NCBI GenBank assembly: GCA_017526585.1
Contig: JAFXRC010000058.1
Coordinates: forward strand, 1 to 64,000
DNA: 64,000 nt
From: Fibrobacter sp.
GTDB lineage: Bacteria > Fibrobacterota > Fibrobacteria > Fibrobacterales > Fibrobacteraceae
Direction of reading: 5' to 3'
Part shown: positions 7,978 through 16,300 of the stretch, piece by piece
Layout of the letters: every line of letters starts with the position of its first letter
Numbering within the stretch: the first letter of the stretch is position 1
Translations under genes and position numbers: made by a program
Notes under the pieces: model-generated
What the model was told of the DNA's origin: nothing
Databases searched by the model: none
The model's input: the letters and a program-made list of their open reading frames with translations, nothing else

Positions 7978-9516
7978 ATGCTTAAGCGGATTATTTTTTC
8001 GTTGTTTTTCGTGTTGGCGGCTACGGCGTTTGCTGATGAAGCCGAAAACCTTGGAAATGCCCCGCAGACTGTGGAGCAGTCTTCGTCTTCTGAGGTTGCC
8101 ATGTCGTCCTCCTCTGTACAAAGTTCTTCGTCGGCAGGTCTGAAAGGCCGCGAAGTTCCGGTGCGCTATTGGGTGAAGGGTGATTCCGTAGAGCTCGAAG
8201 CCATTTTTGTAAAAATCGAGAACGATACGGTCTATCTGAAAAAGCCGACCGATGAGGAACAGCTCCGCATTGAACACCTTGCGGACAAACAGGCTATTGC
8301 GCTCCAGGAAAGTAATGGACAGAATGTGGAGAATGTCGAAGAGGACGAAGAAGCGGATATCTCGCAGAAGCCTGCAGAAATCATCATGACCGATGCGGTC
8401 AAGGATTCCATGGCGGCTAATGCCGAAGACGCTGCTCCGGTGGCAGAAGTGGTGGACGACGGTGCCGATGATGACTTGGAAACGGCTCTTCAGAAAGAAG
8501 AAAAGCGAATGAAGATGGAAGAAATCGCGAAGGTGGAAGAGGAAATCCGAAACCAGGAAATCGCGGATAGCATTGCCGCTGCCGAGAAAAATCCCTACAT
8601 TAAGTATTTCCGTTTTGAGCTCAAGCGTCTCTACAATATGGAAGACGCTGCCATGATTCCCTTGTCCCTTTCGAATTACGTAGTGCCGGAAATCAAGGTG
8701 GTCGAAGAGACGATTGAATTGTATCCGCCGGGAAATGCGAACTTGCTCGTCGTTTCGGAACCGGAAGCTTGCTCCCTGTTCGTGAATGGAATTCCTCTCA
8801 AACAGGTCGCTCCCGATACTATTCGGAATATCAAGCCGGGCAAGTACACGATTTCGGTGATGAAGGTCCTGAAGGATGTGGAATGGTGGGGCTCCACCGT
8901 TGTTCGCATCAATGCGGACAGCTTGAACAAGGTGACGATTCCTGTGCTTAGGCCCACGACGCGACTCACCTTGAATACGAACCCCGAAGCGGTCGAAGTC
9001 TACCTGGACAAGGCTCCTTCGTTGAACAAGATGCCGGACTACATGACCGACATCATTGTCGATGGCGTGGACCCGCAGGTGTCTGCGCAGGTGTTCTTCC
9101 GCAAGGTCGGTTATCGCGACACCTCGGTGACGGTTGAAATCAAGCCGTATATGCCGAACCTGGTGTATGTCGATATGACCCCGGTTCTTGACGATCTTGA
9201 ATTCATCGAAGAGCAGAACGCCTTCAACAAGGAACGCAGCCAGAGACGCATTGGGCGCGGCCTTCTGTGGGGTTCTATCGTTCCGCTTATTGCTGGTGGT
9301 GTCATGTGGTACTTGGCGGAACGCGACTGGAGTTCTGCTGCGGACAAGAAGCATGCCTATGAAAAGCTCTCTGCGTTCGATAGCGACGATACGCGGCAGA
9401 TGGTGGAGGATAACCATCGCCTAAATGACAGTGGCGATACCAAATGCGGCGTGGCGATAGGTCTTGGCGCTCTTGGACTTGGACTCCTTACGGCAGGCAT
9501 TATCCTTGCTTTCTAG
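7978..9516 (+). CDS. Exported PEGA-domain protein with serine-rich linker
   Basis: This 512-residue protein has an N-terminal signal (MLKRIIFSLFFVLAATAFA), then a serine-rich linker of the kind common in Fibrobacter exported proteins, an acidic coiled-coil region (about 105-205), and a PEGA domain at about 253-300 with SLFVNGIPLKQ and IKPGKYTISV. A second PEGA-like repeat may follow (about 325-400). Near the C terminus are two hydrophobic segments (GLLWGSIVPLIAGGVMWYL and a terminal GLLTAGIILAF), which would anchor it in a membrane. PEGA domains are usually cell-surface or wall-associated; the partner is unknown. The next gene begins 12 bases downstream. Confidence 0.75.
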   Translation: MLKRIIFSLFFVLAATAFADEAENLGNAPQTVEQSSSSEVAMSSSSVQSSSSAGLKGREVPVRYWVKGDSVELEAIFVKIENDTVYLKKPTDEEQLRIEHLADKQAIALQESNGQNVENVEEDEEADISQKPAEIIMTDAVKDSMAANAEDAAPVAEVVDDGADDDLETALQKEEKRMKMEEIAKVEEEIRNQEIADSIAAAEKNPYIKYFRFELKRLYNMEDAAMIPLSLSNYVVPEIKVVEETIELYPPGNANLLVVSEPEACSLFVNGIPLKQVAPDTIRNIKPGKYTISVMKVLKDVEWWGSTVVRINADSLNKVTIPVLRPTTRLTLNTNPEAVEVYLDKAPSLNKMPDYMTDIIVDGVDPQVSAQVFFRKVGYRDTSVTVEIKPYMPNLVYVDMTPVLDDLEFIEEQNAFNKERSQRRIGRGLLWGSIVPLIAGGVMWYLAERDWSSAADKKHAYEKLSAFDSDDTRQMVEDNHRLNDSGDTKCGVAIGLGALGLGLLTAGIILAF

Positions 9517-9528
9517 TTTAGGCTAGCC

Positions 9529-10119
9529 ATGGCTACGGTGAAGTCGCTATTGGTCCTATGCCTGTGTGGAGTGACGCTTTCTTTGGCGCACCCCCATGTC
9601 TTTGTCGACGCGACGGTGAAAGTTCTCTTTACCCAAGACGGTTTTTCAGCGATAAAGAACCATTGGGTTTACGATGAACTCTATAGCATGGCGATGATGT
9701 CGTCGGGCGATAAGGACGGCGACGGAGTCATTTCTGACGAAGAGAACCGGTGGTTCTGCGATGCAATCATGGAACCCCTTCGGAAGTCGAACTACTACAA
9801 TTTTGTGCTGGTGGAAACCAGTTTCCTGAAGGTGCAGGAACTGAAGAATTTTAGGGCGACCTTCAAGAACAATCGGTTGATTCTTGATTTTGATACGAAG
9901 TTTTCGGTTCCGGTGCAGGCGGATTATACGATGCTTGTGGTCGCGGTTGCCGACCCGACCAATTATATCCAGATTACGACGGATATGGAAAAGGCGGATG
10001 TCGATGCTCCCGACGCGATAGAGGTGGAGTTCTTTAACGACGCTCTGTCTGGATTGACCCTGTTTAGGGCGTTCCGTTCGGATATCGAGGGGCTGTATTT
10101 ACGGTTCAAGAAGAAATAA
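9529..10119 (+). CDS. DUF1007 family periplasmic protein
   Basis: This 196-residue exported protein has a signal peptide (about residues 1-20) followed directly by HPHVFVDATVKVLF, the hallmark of the DUF1007 family, and an acidic DKDGDGVISDEE loop that could bind calcium like an EF-hand. In many bacteria DUF1007 proteins sit beside nickel/cobalt exporters of the RcnA/NicO type; no such permease is visible here. It follows the PEGA gene after 12 bases and probably shares its transcript. The histidine-rich N terminus suggests metal binding, which is inference. Confidence 0.75.
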   Translation: MATVKSLLVLCLCGVTLSLAHPHVFVDATVKVLFTQDGFSAIKNHWVYDELYSMAMMSSGDKDGDGVISDEENRWFCDAIMEPLRKSNYYNFVLVETSFLKVQELKNFRATFKNNRLILDFDTKFSVPVQADYTMLVVAVADPTNYIQITTDMEKADVDAPDAIEVEFFNDALSGLTLFRAFRSDIEGLYLRFKKK

Positions 10120-10136
10120 GCTGACCCTGAATTTAC

Positions 10137-10144
10137 TATTTTTA
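10137..10144 (+). promoter_or_regulatory. Putative -10 box TATTTTTA
   Basis: The box lies 16 bases before the ATG at 10160 and matches the recurrent TATnTTT motif seen in front of many genes in this window. The role is inferred from recurrence only. Confidence 0.35.
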
Positions 10145-10159
10145 GGTTAAGGAGATTAT

Positions 10160-10804
10160 ATGATTAAAAGAGCGATACTGTCTTGCTTAGTGGGATTGGG
10201 AATTGCGTTCGCCGATTTGGCGGATCCGAACGAGTATACGTCTGGTGCGGGGGAGCCTGCTACTCCGGTGGTCAACATCAACCATGTCGAAAATGACGAA
10301 CCGATGTTTGCGGTCTCGATTCATCCGATATCGATGTTTATTTTGTCGCTGATCGATGTCCCGTCGGTGTTCTTGACCATAGAAGGTAATCTCGGAAGCC
10401 GCATGTCTTTAATTACCCGCCCGAACATGGTTTGGGCTGATTTTACGAACGACGACGAAGGCCTTGACGTTTTTGTGTTCGGTATTTCCGAAGGTCTGCG
10501 TGCTTATATGAACGAAGGTCACCGCGGACTTTATGCCGACGCACATTTCGTCTACAACTACGTGAGCATGGATTATTCCTACGACAGGAATCCTGATAAG
10601 GATATTGACGCTCACCTGAATGGTTTTGGCTTCGCCCTGTATTTGGGACACAAGTTCAGGTCGGGCTTTTTCACGACGTCGTTTGATGTAGGCTACAAGT
10701 TTGTTAAGTACTCGGCATCGAAAAAGGAAAAGGAAGACCTGGAAGATGCGACTGCAGTCGGTTCCAGCTTTGATATCAACTATACCTTCGGCGTAACTTT
10801 CTAA
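10160..10804 (+). CDS. Small exported protein, probable outer-membrane beta-barrel, unknown function
   Basis: This 214-residue protein starts after a clear AAGGAG site. It has a short signal peptide (ILSCLVGLGIAFA) and alternating polar and hydrophobic stretches, with aromatic residues ending predicted strands (LYADAHFVYNYVSM, GFALYLGHKF, INYTFGVTF with a terminal F). The terminal phenylalanine is the usual signal for insertion by the BAM complex. No family is recognised. It stands alone between the DUF1007 gene and thioredoxin, with which it may be cotranscribed. Confidence 0.6.
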   Translation: MIKRAILSCLVGLGIAFADLADPNEYTSGAGEPATPVVNINHVENDEPMFAVSIHPISMFILSLIDVPSVFLTIEGNLGSRMSLITRPNMVWADFTNDDEGLDVFVFGISEGLRAYMNEGHRGLYADAHFVYNYVSMDYSYDRNPDKDIDAHLNGFGFALYLGHKFRSGFFTTSFDVGYKFVKYSASKKEKEDLEDATAVGSSFDINYTFGVTF

Positions 10805-10831
10805 CGGAATTTTTTATAAAACGGAGCTCCT

Positions 10832-11155
10832 ATGCCAGCAATTCATTTGACTGCTGAAAATTTTGATCAAGTTATTTCGTCTGGCCAGTTGGTCTTTGTA
10901 GACTTCTGGGCAACCTGGTGCCGTCCCTGCATGATGATGGGACCTATCATCGACGAACTCGCCGATGAATACGACGGCCGCGCCATTATCGCCAAGATCA
11001 ATGTCGACGACGCTGGCGTTGGCGACATTTGCGCTCGTTTTGGCATTACGAACATCCCGAACATGAAACTCTTCAAGAACGGAGTCGAAGTGGGAAACGT
11101 GGTGGGAGCCGTGCCGAAGGCGACCGTCAAGGGCGTTATTGACCGCAACCTGTAA
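10832..11155 (+). CDS. trxA: Thioredoxin
   Basis: This 107-residue protein is a complete single-domain thioredoxin without a signal peptide, so it is cytoplasmic. The active site is W29-C30-R31-P32-C33: arginine takes the place of the usual glycine, which is known to change the redox potential of thioredoxins. The cis-proline loop ITNIPNMKLFK is intact. It precedes hisF by five bases, so both are probably on one transcript. A thioredoxin-reductase-like gene lies at 14194-15060 but on the other strand. Confidence 0.92.
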   Translation: MPAIHLTAENFDQVISSGQLVFVDFWATWCRPCMMMGPIIDELADEYDGRAIIAKINVDDAGVGDICARFGITNIPNMKLFKNGVEVGNVVGAVPKATVKGVIDRNL

Positions 11156-11160
11156 TACCC

Positions 11161-11952
11161 ATGCTGACAAAACGTTTAATCGTGTGTTTGGATGTTCGCG
11201 ACCGCAAGGTCACGAAGGGTGTCAAGTTTAAGGGTAACATTGATATTGGTGACCCAGTAGACATGGGTGCGCAGTATAGTGCCGACGGTGTCGACGAACT
11301 CGTCTTTTACGATATTACGGCGAGTGCGGAGAACCGTCCCTGCGACATGGAAATGATTCGCCAGATTGCAAAGCGCGTGTTCATTCCGTTTGCGGTGGGT
11401 GGAGGAATCCGCAACCTGGACGATATGCATGAGGCTCTTTTGGCTGGAGCAGAAAAGGTGAGCGTGAACAGTCTTGCCGTACTCCACCCCGAGATCATTG
11501 CCGAGGGCGCGAAGGCTTTTGGACGGCAGTGCGTGGTTCTTGGAATGGATGCAAAGTTTGTCGGTGTGTCTGACAAAATTCCGAGTGGCTACGAAGTGTT
11601 CATTCGTGGCGGTCGCACGCCGATGGGTATCGATGCGGTTGAATGGGCGAAAAAGGCTGAAGACCTGGGCGTCGGAGAAATTTGCCTGAATTCGATTGAT
11701 ACCGATGGTGTCAAGAACGGTTACGAACTCACCATTACGGATAAAATCGCGAAGGCGGTTCAGGTGCCGGTTATTGCCAGTGGCGGTGCGGGAACTCCTG
11801 CGCATATCGTGGACCTTTTTGCGAAGACCTCCGCCGATGCTGCGTTGGTTGCATCGATGGTGCATTTTGGTGACTATACCATTCCCGGAATCAAAAGGGA
11901 AATGCTTGCCGCCGGTATTCCGGTGCGTAAGAAGATGAACGGCGAGGTGTAG
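11161..11952 (+). CDS. hisF: Imidazole glycerol phosphate synthase, cyclase subunit HisF
   Basis: This 263-residue (beta/alpha)8 barrel forms imidazole glycerol phosphate and AICAR from PRFAR and ammonia supplied by HisH, in histidine biosynthesis. The catalytic aspartate lies in LIVCLDVRDRKVTKGVKF, the second in NSIDTDGVKNGYE, and the phosphate loops in FAVGGGIRN and VIASGGAGTPAHI. The length and motifs are normal. No hisH or other his gene adjoins it; hisC and hisN lie 17 kb away, so the pathway is dispersed. tldD starts two bases after its stop. Confidence 0.95.
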   Translation: MLTKRLIVCLDVRDRKVTKGVKFKGNIDIGDPVDMGAQYSADGVDELVFYDITASAENRPCDMEMIRQIAKRVFIPFAVGGGIRNLDDMHEALLAGAEKVSVNSLAVLHPEIIAEGAKAFGRQCVVLGMDAKFVGVSDKIPSGYEVFIRGGRTPMGIDAVEWAKKAEDLGVGEICLNSIDTDGVKNGYELTITDKIAKAVQVPVIASGGAGTPAHIVDLFAKTSADAALVASMVHFGDYTIPGIKREMLAAGIPVRKKMNGEV

Positions 11953-11953
11953 A

Positions 11954-13336
11954 GTGAATTCTTCTGTTGCAGCTAAAATTTTTGAAGCGGGCCGTTCGTC
12001 CGGTGCGGACTTCGTCGAAATCTACGAGGAAGAAACCCGCAGCTCTTCGCTTGGCTTGAAGTCGAGCCACATCGAGTCTGCAACTGCAGGGACGGAATAC
12101 GGTATCGGTATTCGCTTGATATACGGGACCGAAGTCCTGTACGGCTTTACCAGTGACGATTCCGAAGATGCTCTTATTAAGCTGGTTCGCACGCTTTCGT
12201 TTGGACGCGTTGCCGGAACCTATTCTTCGCCTCTTGAATTTGCGCCGGAGAAGCGCATCGCCGATTACAATGTCGATGCGTTTAAGGATCCCCGTATCTT
12301 GGGGCAGGCGGTCAAGCAGGACTTCCTGTTCCGCGCAGATAAGGCGGCTCGCGCCCTTTCGGAGAAGGTCGTGCAGGTGGGCGCTTCGGTTACGGATTCC
12401 TGTTCGACGATTCGACTCTTGAATAGCGAAGGCTTGAACCTCTCGATGAATCGAGCGAGGCTTCGCGTGAACGTGACGGTGACGGCTGCCGATGGTACGG
12501 AGAGACTCACGACCCATGAAGCTCCCGGTGCTCTAGGCGGCTACGAGCTTCTCGCGAATTATTCTCCGGAGGAATTGGCGACGGACTCGGCGGACCGCGT
12601 GTTGCGTATGTTGTCGGCAGGCTACATCAAGGGTGGGCAAATGCCCGTCGTGATGGGCAACGGTTTTGGCGGCGTGATTTTCCACGAAGCCTGCGGACAT
12701 CCGCTGGAAACGGAATCGGTGCGCCGCGGGGCGAGCCCGTTCTGCGGAAAAATTGGCGAAGCGATTGGTCAGCCGTGCCTTACGGCAATCGACGATGGAA
12801 CCTTGGACGGAGTGTGGGGAAGTCTCAAGTTTGACGACGAGGGAACGCCTACGCAGCGTACGACCTTGATCGAAAACGGCATCTTGAAAACCTACATGAG
12901 CGACCGCGTGGGCGCAAAGGAAGTCGGCATCGGCCTGACGGGTTCCGCCCGTCGCGAAAGCTACAAGTATGCTCCCGTGAGCCGCATGCGCAATACCTTC
13001 ATCGCTCCTGGCAAGGATAGCTTCGAGTCGATGATCGCTAGCGTCGATGAAGGCCTCTACGCCGCCCGCATGGCGGGCGGGTCGGTGAATCCGGCAACGG
13101 GCGAATTCAACTTCGCCGTGGACGAGGGCTACGTGATTCGAAACGGTAAAATCTGCGAACCGGTACGCGGTGCCGTTCTTATCGGCAAGGGTCACGAGAT
13201 TATGCCGCGCATCAGTATGGTTGGCTCCGACTGGGAAGTCGCTGCAGGTGTCTGCGGGGCTTCTTCGGGACATGTTCCCGTGACCGTGGGGCAGCCCACG
13301 ATTAAGGTCGACCAGATTCTGGTCGGCGGTCGTTAA
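11954..13336 (+). CDS. tldD: Metalloprotease TldD
   Basis: This 460-residue TldD/PmbA family protein carries the zinc site HEACGH at residues 244-249 in GGVIFHEACGHPLE. With TldE it forms a heterodimer that degrades short peptides and processes some peptide natural products. No TldE partner is in the window. The start is a GTG two bases after the hisF stop, so translation is probably coupled. Its stop lies one base from that of the convergent radical SAM gene. Length and motifs are complete. Confidence 0.92.
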   Translation: MNSSVAAKIFEAGRSSGADFVEIYEEETRSSSLGLKSSHIESATAGTEYGIGIRLIYGTEVLYGFTSDDSEDALIKLVRTLSFGRVAGTYSSPLEFAPEKRIADYNVDAFKDPRILGQAVKQDFLFRADKAARALSEKVVQVGASVTDSCSTIRLLNSEGLNLSMNRARLRVNVTVTAADGTERLTTHEAPGALGGYELLANYSPEELATDSADRVLRMLSAGYIKGGQMPVVMGNGFGGVIFHEACGHPLETESVRRGASPFCGKIGEAIGQPCLTAIDDGTLDGVWGSLKFDDEGTPTQRTTLIENGILKTYMSDRVGAKEVGIGLTGSARRESYKYAPVSRMRNTFIAPGKDSFESMIASVDEGLYAARMAGGSVNPATGEFNFAVDEGYVIRNGKICEPVRGAVLIGKGHEIMPRISMVGSDWEVAAGVCGASSGHVPVTVGQPTIKVDQILVGGR

Positions 13337-13337
13337 T

Positions 13338-14186
13338 TTATTTGATATTCCATCGGCGTCTTGGATTGGGGCAGTGGTCTTCGTGACCATCTGGCCATAT
13401 CCAGACTTCGTCCTTGAAGGGACATTTGCTGCAGTCGCTTGCCATAGGGCAGTCGCCTGTCGCATTTTCAAGAAAGAGGCTTCCTTCGTTTTTAATTTGC
13501 TTGGAATGGAGAACTCCAGATTGGAATTCTTGTCGAAGTCTACTTAAGGTGTCGTTGTCCAGCTCGAAAAGGGTTCTGATTTCTTGTGGCATTGAATCGA
13601 GAATGACGACGGAATTCCACTTGATGCGATGAATGCCAATGCTTTCTGCCCAATGCAGTATCGGTTCAAGCTGGTCCAGGTTTTCACGATGCAGGGTCAC
13701 TTGCAGGGAGACTGTTGAAAGTTCTTTTGCTCCCGAATTTTTCTGTCGTTGGAGGCAATCCAAAAGTTGCTCTACATTTTCTCGCCACTTGGAAAGGCTG
13801 AATCCGCCCATTTCGTAAGAGAGCGTGCTGATTTTGATATCGCTACAAGCGACAAGGAGTTTTTCCATGCCTGGGGGCGTGCCCCATTTGCCGGGGAATG
13901 TTCCGTTTGTCGTTAAATTCAACTTGACGCCTGTGGTCTCGCAGAAATCAAGCAATTCTTCGAATTTTGAATAAAGTAGCGGCTCTCCCATCGTGGAGGG
14001 GATGACTTCTCGAAGGATTCGCTTTCCAGAAGCGTCGCTTTCCGATGCGTATTTTTCAATAGCCGCTTTGGCGGTTTCGATGGGCATGCTGCCGAACCTA
14101 AACGAGTGAGCCTGCTGTCTTCGAAAGCATAGAAGACAGTGCAGATTGCACACGTCGGGATTGGTGAGCAGCGTAATGCGGCGCAT
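13338..14186 (-). CDS. Radical SAM protein with SPASM-like C-terminal cysteines
   Basis: This 282-residue protein begins MRRITLLTNPDVCNLHCLLC, with the radical SAM cluster cysteines C13, C17 and C20 (Cx3Cx2C), followed by the GEP motif in STMGEPLLYSKF and the NLTTNGTF strand. The C terminus has a cysteine group (GDCPMASDCSKCPF and DHCPNP) likely to bind an auxiliary Fe-S cluster as in SPASM proteins. A longer frame exists upstream but overlaps the flavoprotein gene, so the start seven bases after that gene's stop is preferred. The two form an operon. The substrate is unknown; no precursor peptide was seen nearby. Confidence 0.82.
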   Translation of the reverse strand: MRRITLLTNPDVCNLHCLLCFRRQQAHSFRFGSMPIETAKAAIEKYASESDASGKRILREVIPSTMGEPLLYSKFEELLDFCETTGVKLNLTTNGTFPGKWGTPPGMEKLLVACSDIKISTLSYEMGGFSLSKWRENVEQLLDCLQRQKNSGAKELSTVSLQVTLHRENLDQLEPILHWAESIGIHRIKWNSVVILDSMPQEIRTLFELDNDTLSRLRQEFQSGVLHSKQIKNEGSLFLENATGDCPMASDCSKCPFKDEVWIWPDGHEDHCPNPRRRWNIK

Positions 14187-14193
14187 GAGGCTT

Positions 14194-15060
14194 TTATTCG
14201 CGGTGCTCTCTGATGTACTTGATGGCGGCAAGTCCTGCCTTGGCGCCTTCGCCAACAGCGATGGCGACCTGCAACGTACCACCGGTGCAGTCTCCTGCAG
14301 CAAAGAGTCCGGGAAGCGTCGTCTGGAAATCGTTGTCGAGAACAAGTGTCGGCCCGTCAAAGCCCGCACCAGCCTTCTTTGCCAGGTCGGTGGCGCTTGC
14401 GCTGCCCAATGCGACGAAGAGACCGTCGAAGTTTTCTTCGGTGCCGTCTTCGTAGCGGACTCCCTTGAACTGACCTTCGCCGACGAGTGACTGCAGGTGG
14501 CGATTCTCGATGCGGATGCTGCTCGGGAACGACGTGGTAAGCGCAGCTCCGTTGGTTAGGAGTGTGAGGCTGTCGACAATAGGCAGCAGTTCCTGCGCTT
14601 CGTGGAGGGCGTATTCTCCGGAGCCAAGGACTGCCACTTTTTTCTTGCGGTAGAAGAATGCGTCGCACACGGCGCAGTAGCTGACGCCGTGTCCTTCGAG
14701 TTCTGCCATGCCTGCGACGGGGTGCTTGTTGCGTGCGGCCCCTGTTGCCATGATGCAGACCTTTCCGTGGTATTCGCCGACAAGTCCCTTCGCCGAAAAA
14801 CCCTGGCCGTCGAACATAAGGTCGGTGATTTCATCGTCGGCGATGTTTGCTCCGAGAGCCATGGCCTGCTTGTGACCTACTTCCAGGAGCTGTTCGCCTG
14901 TCAGTGGCTGCTCAAGACCATAGTAATTCTGAATCAGGTGTGCCTTGGCGAGAGCTCCGCCGTCTTTTCCGACGAGTTGGACGGAGAATCCTGCACGCAA
15001 ACCGTATAGTGCTGCCGAAATTCCGGCGGGTCCGTAACCAAGAATTAACATGTCGAACAT
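14194..15060 (-). CDS. Thioredoxin-reductase-family FAD/NAD(P) oxidoreductase
   Basis: This 288-residue flavoprotein has the FAD fold GYGPAGISAALYGL, a redox CxxC at C129 and C132 in YCAVCDAFFYR, a second Rossmann site VLGSGEYALHEA, and the FAD-binding end LFAAGDCTGG. It probably reduces thioredoxin or a related dithiol protein with NAD(P)H. It is slightly shorter than standard TrxB (about 310) and the cysteine pair is CAVC rather than CATC. The ATG chosen has GAGG six bases upstream. It leads a two-gene operon with the radical SAM protein; pairing of the two activities in one pathway is possible but unproven. Confidence 0.85.
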   Translation of the reverse strand: MFDMLILGYGPAGISAALYGLRAGFSVQLVGKDGGALAKAHLIQNYYGLEQPLTGEQLLEVGHKQAMALGANIADDEITDLMFDGQGFSAKGLVGEYHGKVCIMATGAARNKHPVAGMAELEGHGVSYCAVCDAFFYRKKKVAVLGSGEYALHEAQELLPIVDSLTLLTNGAALTTSFPSSIRIENRHLQSLVGEGQFKGVRYEDGTEENFDGLFVALGSASATDLAKKAGAGFDGPTLVLDNDFQTTLPGLFAAGDCTGGTLQVAIAVGEGAKAGLAAIKYIREHRE

Positions 15061-15155
15061 AAAAACCTCTATGTATTGCAATTTATACAATTTATAAGAT
15101 ACAAATTATTTATTTTAGAATTGGTTGTCTTGGGTAATTCGAATGAAGGACTGAT

Positions 15156-16268
15156 ATGCAAAGATATACTCCGCGCGATATGTTTGTCGAAGCCGGCTAC
15201 GGACCCAGTTTTGCAGCGCAACTTATACAGAATGCCTATAGCAAACTGTTCGAGGGCGACCCGATCAATGAACGGGTTTGCTTCGATGCTTCGGATGACA
15301 TGAGCTACATCATCGACATCGGCCACGACGATATCCGTTCCGAAGGCATGAGCTATGGAATGTACATCACGGCTCTTACGGGTCATGAACGCCAGTTCGA
15401 CAAGTTGTGGAATTTCTCCAAGCGCTACCTTCGAAACGATGACGGTCCGCATGTGGGTTACTTCGCGTGGCAGGTGTCTACGACTGACTTCAGCAAGATG
15501 GATCCGGGCGCTGCTCCCGATGGCGAAGAATACTTTGCTATGGCGCTCTTGATTGCGGCTGAAAAATTCAATCGACCGGATCTCAAGGACGAAGCTATCG
15601 GACTGATCAACTGGTTGCGCAACAAGCCGAACAACGGAATCGTTGGACCAATCATCGACCCAGAAAGGAACCTGGTCAAGTTTTCTCCGGTGCTCGGCAA
15701 TGACTTTACCGATCCGAGCTACAACACGGTGGCGTTCTACCGCGCCTTTGCCGAAGCGACGGGCGACGAAAGGTGGCTAACAACAGCGGAAAAGAGTCTC
15801 GAGTACCTGCAAAAAGCAGCACATCCCGTAACAGGACTTTGCAGCGAATACTCCGAATACGACGGCACTCCGCGCCCCACTCCTTGGTATCCCGAAAGCG
15901 GATGCTTTAGTGGAGATGCCTGGCGTGTGGTGATGAACCTGAGTCTCGACTACACCTTGTTCCGCGGACACGAATGTGAAAAGAGCATTTGCGAACGGCT
16001 GCTGTTCTTCTTTGAAAGCCGTCGCCCGTATTTGGCGGACTATTCCGTGGATGGTAGCGACTTCCCGCGCCTCGGTCGCAACGCGACTCCCGGTGTCATT
16101 GCGATGAACGCCGCTGCCACTCAGGTGCTGCCGGAAGGCGACCCGCTGATCAAGCCCTTCGTAAAGGACCTTGCGGCGCTTTCGGTGCCGTATCGTTTCT
16201 GGCGCTACTACGACGGAATGCTTTACTTGATCGGGCTTCTCGCCACGGCGGGAAAAATTAGGTTTTAA
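15156..16268 (+). CDS. GH8 reducing-end xylose-releasing exo-oligoxylanase (Rex)
   Basis: This 370-residue glycoside hydrolase family 8 protein closely resembles the Rex enzyme of Bacillus halodurans, with SEGMSYGMYITAL, HVGYFAWQ, PDGEEYFAMAL and FSGDAWRV. E63 is the expected general acid and D254 the general base position. Rex enzymes remove xylose from the reducing end of xylo-oligosaccharides. There is no signal peptide, so it acts in the cytoplasm on imported oligomers. AAGGA precedes the ATG. It is followed after 32 bases by a FISUMP lipoprotein on the same strand. Confidence 0.9.
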   Translation: MQRYTPRDMFVEAGYGPSFAAQLIQNAYSKLFEGDPINERVCFDASDDMSYIIDIGHDDIRSEGMSYGMYITALTGHERQFDKLWNFSKRYLRNDDGPHVGYFAWQVSTTDFSKMDPGAAPDGEEYFAMALLIAAEKFNRPDLKDEAIGLINWLRNKPNNGIVGPIIDPERNLVKFSPVLGNDFTDPSYNTVAFYRAFAEATGDERWLTTAEKSLEYLQKAAHPVTGLCSEYSEYDGTPRPTPWYPESGCFSGDAWRVVMNLSLDYTLFRGHECEKSICERLLFFFESRRPYLADYSVDGSDFPRLGRNATPGVIAMNAAATQVLPEGDPLIKPFVKDLAALSVPYRFWRYYDGMLYLIGLLATAGKIRF

Positions 16269-16300
16269 TTCAAATGGTTGGGAAAAAAAGGAATAGAAAC

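Noticed and set aside
7915..9417. 500-codon open frame on the minus strand opposite the PEGA gene
   Set aside because: No domain or start signal; the PEGA gene has signal peptide, domain and coupled neighbours.
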